DNA of 7,869 bases from an uncultured Rhodobacter sp. GTDB lineage: Bacteria; Pseudomonadota; Alphaproteobacteria; Rhodobacterales; Rhodobacteraceae. Shown one piece after another: positions 7,161 through 7,869 of this stretch. The notes below the pieces were generated by a model that was not told where the DNA came from, searched no databases, and saw nothing but the letters and a program-made list of their open reading frames with translations. The position numbers and the translations under genes are program-made. The stretch is taken from contig CALGTJ010000396.1 in assembly GCA_937901435.1 (NCBI GenBank), positions 1 to 7,869 on the forward strand, in the 5' to 3' direction. Each line of letters begins with the position of its first letter. Position 1 is the first letter of the stretch.

Positions 7161-7180
7161 GCTTTGAACAATCCGGACGG
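7138..7180. repeat. Inverted CCGTCCG / CGGACGG elements around a putative -10 region
   Basis: CCGTCCG at 7138-7144 and its exact reverse complement CGGACGG at 7174-7180 flank the AT-rich run at 7151-7160. A further CGGAC at 7146-7150 forms, with GTCCG at 7140-7144, a compact 11-base palindrome with a single central base. That makes three half-sites of the same five-base core within 41 bases. The arrangement looks like an operator, but in GC-rich DNA a seven-base inverted repeat could arise by chance. Confidence 0.45.
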
Positions 7181-7202
7181 GTCACGCGACAAAGCATAGC
7201 TT

Positions 7203-7230
7203 GGGCAAGGTGCGTCGGGCAAAATGCGTC
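7203..7230 (+). repeat. Tandem duplication of a 14-base unit in the DUF1499 leader
   Basis: GGGCAAGGTGCGTC (7203-7216) is followed directly by GGGCAAAATGCGTC (7217-7230); 12 of 14 bases match. The copies end 32 bases before the DUF1499 ATG. The second copy contains an ATG at 7224 that is in frame with the gene but has no good Shine-Dalgarno, so it is probably not the start. Confidence 0.7.
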
Positions 7231-7262
7231 ACGCGCATAAACGGGCACAAAAAGAGGCACCT

Positions 7263-7703
7263 ATGAAAATCTTTCTCTTTATTCTGGCGGGTTTAGCTGT
7301 GCTGTTCCTCGGGCTGGCGACCTATGTGCGCCTGGCCAGTGTCGATCCGGCGCTGTGGCATGTGGATCCGGAAACAGCGAGCGATCCGGGCGGGCGCGGG
7401 GTGCTGATACGGCAGAGCAGCGACCTGTCCCCCGAGGCGGCGTTGCGCGCCTTGGACAAGATCATCCTTGCCACGCCCCGCAGTCGGATGATCGCGGGCG
7501 ATGTGGCCTCTGGGATGGTCACCTATGAGGTCCGCACCAAATGGAAGCGCTACCCCGATTATGCGACATTCAAAGCCACGCCCTCGGATCAGGGCAGCGA
7601 TCTGGTGATCCTGTCACGGGCGCGCTTTGGCGAAAGCGATTTTGGCGTCAACGCTGCGCGGCTAGACGGCTGGCTTGAGCAATTCAAGGCGCTTGAGAAC
7701 TGA
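7263..7703 (+). CDS. DUF1499 domain-containing small membrane-anchored protein
   Basis: This 146-residue protein has one N-terminal hydrophobic segment (residues about 2-22, from KIFLFILAG to ATYV), which is a membrane anchor or uncleaved signal, followed by a DUF1499 domain. Family-typical blocks are MVTYEVRTKWKRYPDYATF (85-103) and VILSRARFGESDFGVNAARLDGWLEQ (115-140), matching the pattern with an S-R-x-R-x-G-x-x-D-x-G-V-N core. The function of DUF1499 is unknown; the domain probably lies on the periplasmic side. The ATG at 7263 is preferred to the in-frame ATG at 7224 because GAGG (7254-7257) lies five bases before it and the hydrophobic segment then begins at residue 2. The stop TGA (7701-7703) is the first three bases of a 12-base tandem array. 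The gene diverges from the glycosyltransferase gene and shares its 252-base upstream region. Confidence 0.88.
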   Translation: MKIFLFILAGLAVLFLGLATYVRLASVDPALWHVDPETASDPGGRGVLIRQSSDLSPEAALRALDKIILATPRSRMIAGDVASGMVTYEVRTKWKRYPDYATFKATPSDQGSDLVILSRARFGESDFGVNAARLDGWLEQFKALEN

Positions 7704-7784
7704 TCCGCCCAATGACCCGTTCAGTGATCCGCCCTGTGATCCGTCCAGTGACGCACCCAATGACGCGCCCAGGCAACCGTCCTG
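7701..7784 (+). repeat. Imperfect 12-base tandem array, seven units, starting at the DUF1499 stop codon
   Basis: Unit starts are 7701, 7713, 7725, 7737, 7749, 7761 and 7773. The consensus is approximately TGAYCCGYCCAG. Units in order are TGATCCGCCCAA, TGACCCGTTCAG, TGATCCGCCCTG, TGATCCGTCCAG, TGACGCACCCAA, TGACGCGCCCAG and a decayed GCAACCGTCCTG. Six of seven begin with TGA. Adjacent units differ at about two to four positions, so the array has aged or is under loose constraint. Because the unit is four codons long, frames other than that of DUF1499 are open through it on both strands. No hairpin typical of a terminator is seen within it. Confidence 0.85.
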
Positions 7785-7869
7785 CGTTTTGCGCCATGTG
7801 GGGACATTCACGGACACGGTGTTTGTCAAAGAAGTTGTCCGCCGATTTCATGCAGCGTCTCTGATTTCG
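7785..7869. other. Tail without a recognised gene
   Basis: No protein family is recognisable here. A plus-strand frame from the array (7702 phase) stays open to the window edge, and a minus-strand frame is open from the edge down to a TGA at 7686-7684; neither looks like a known protein, and the minus frame uses rare CGA and AGA codons. TTGTCA (7823-7828) with TTTCAT (7846-7851) at a 17-base spacing is a possible plus-strand promoter for a gene beyond the edge. ACACGGTGT (7814-7822) is a small palindrome. Confidence 0.3.

Noticed and set aside
7037..7222. 61-codon minus-strand frame in the divergent intergenic region
   Set aside because: No ribosome binding site or family resemblance; it crosses the likely promoters, the DnaA box and the inverted repeats.
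7119..7262. Replication origin
   Set aside because: There is only one perfect DnaA box, no cluster, no AT-rich unwinding stretch and no dnaA, dnaN, parAB or repABC genes in the window.
7701..7784. CRISPR array
   Set aside because: Units are 12 bases, directly abutting and imperfect, with no spacers and no cas genes.

Overview
The window is a GC-rich, densely packed bacterial chromosomal segment. Gene content and protein style (SelO, MazG, an M20 aminoacylase next to an agmatinase, a GT2_4-type glycosyltransferase, a DUF1499 protein) point to an alphaproteobacterium, most likely Rhodobacterales/Rhodobacteraceae. This assignment is inferred from family resemblance and codon bias; no search was run. 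I see no insertion sequence, phage gene, tRNA, rRNA or CRISPR array.

Layout. (1) Positions 1-3664, minus strand: mazG, a nucleoside hydrolase, a GNAT acetyltransferase and selO, in that transcription order; selO runs off the left edge. The last three are tightly packed (a 4-base GTGA overlap, then a 9-base gap) and are probably co-transcribed. mazG lies 93 bases upstream of them. The theme is nucleotide and nucleoside clean-up (MazG, nucleoside hydrolase) plus protein modification (GNAT, and SelO as AMPylator). (2) Positions 3731-5886, plus strand, divergent from mazG across 66 bases: an M20 metallo-amidohydrolase and an agmatinase (speB), 23 bases apart, probably an operon for amide and guanidino compound breakdown. 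(3) Positions 5946-7010, minus strand: a glycosyltransferase convergent with speB. (4) Positions 7011-7262: a 252-base divergent regulatory region with a perfect DnaA-box 9-mer, a TTGACA -35 element facing the glycosyltransferase, inverted CGGAC/GTCCG elements and a tandem 14-base duplication. (5) Positions 7263-7703, plus strand: a small membrane-anchored DUF1499 protein. (6) Positions 7701-7869: seven imperfect 12-base tandem units starting exactly at the DUF1499 stop codon, then an 85-base tail without a recognisable gene.

All seven recognisable proteins belong to known families with their key residues present. I do not see a clear new multi-gene system. The parts least explained by the genes are non-coding: the 12-base tandem array at the right end, and the repeat-rich intergenic region with the DnaA box.
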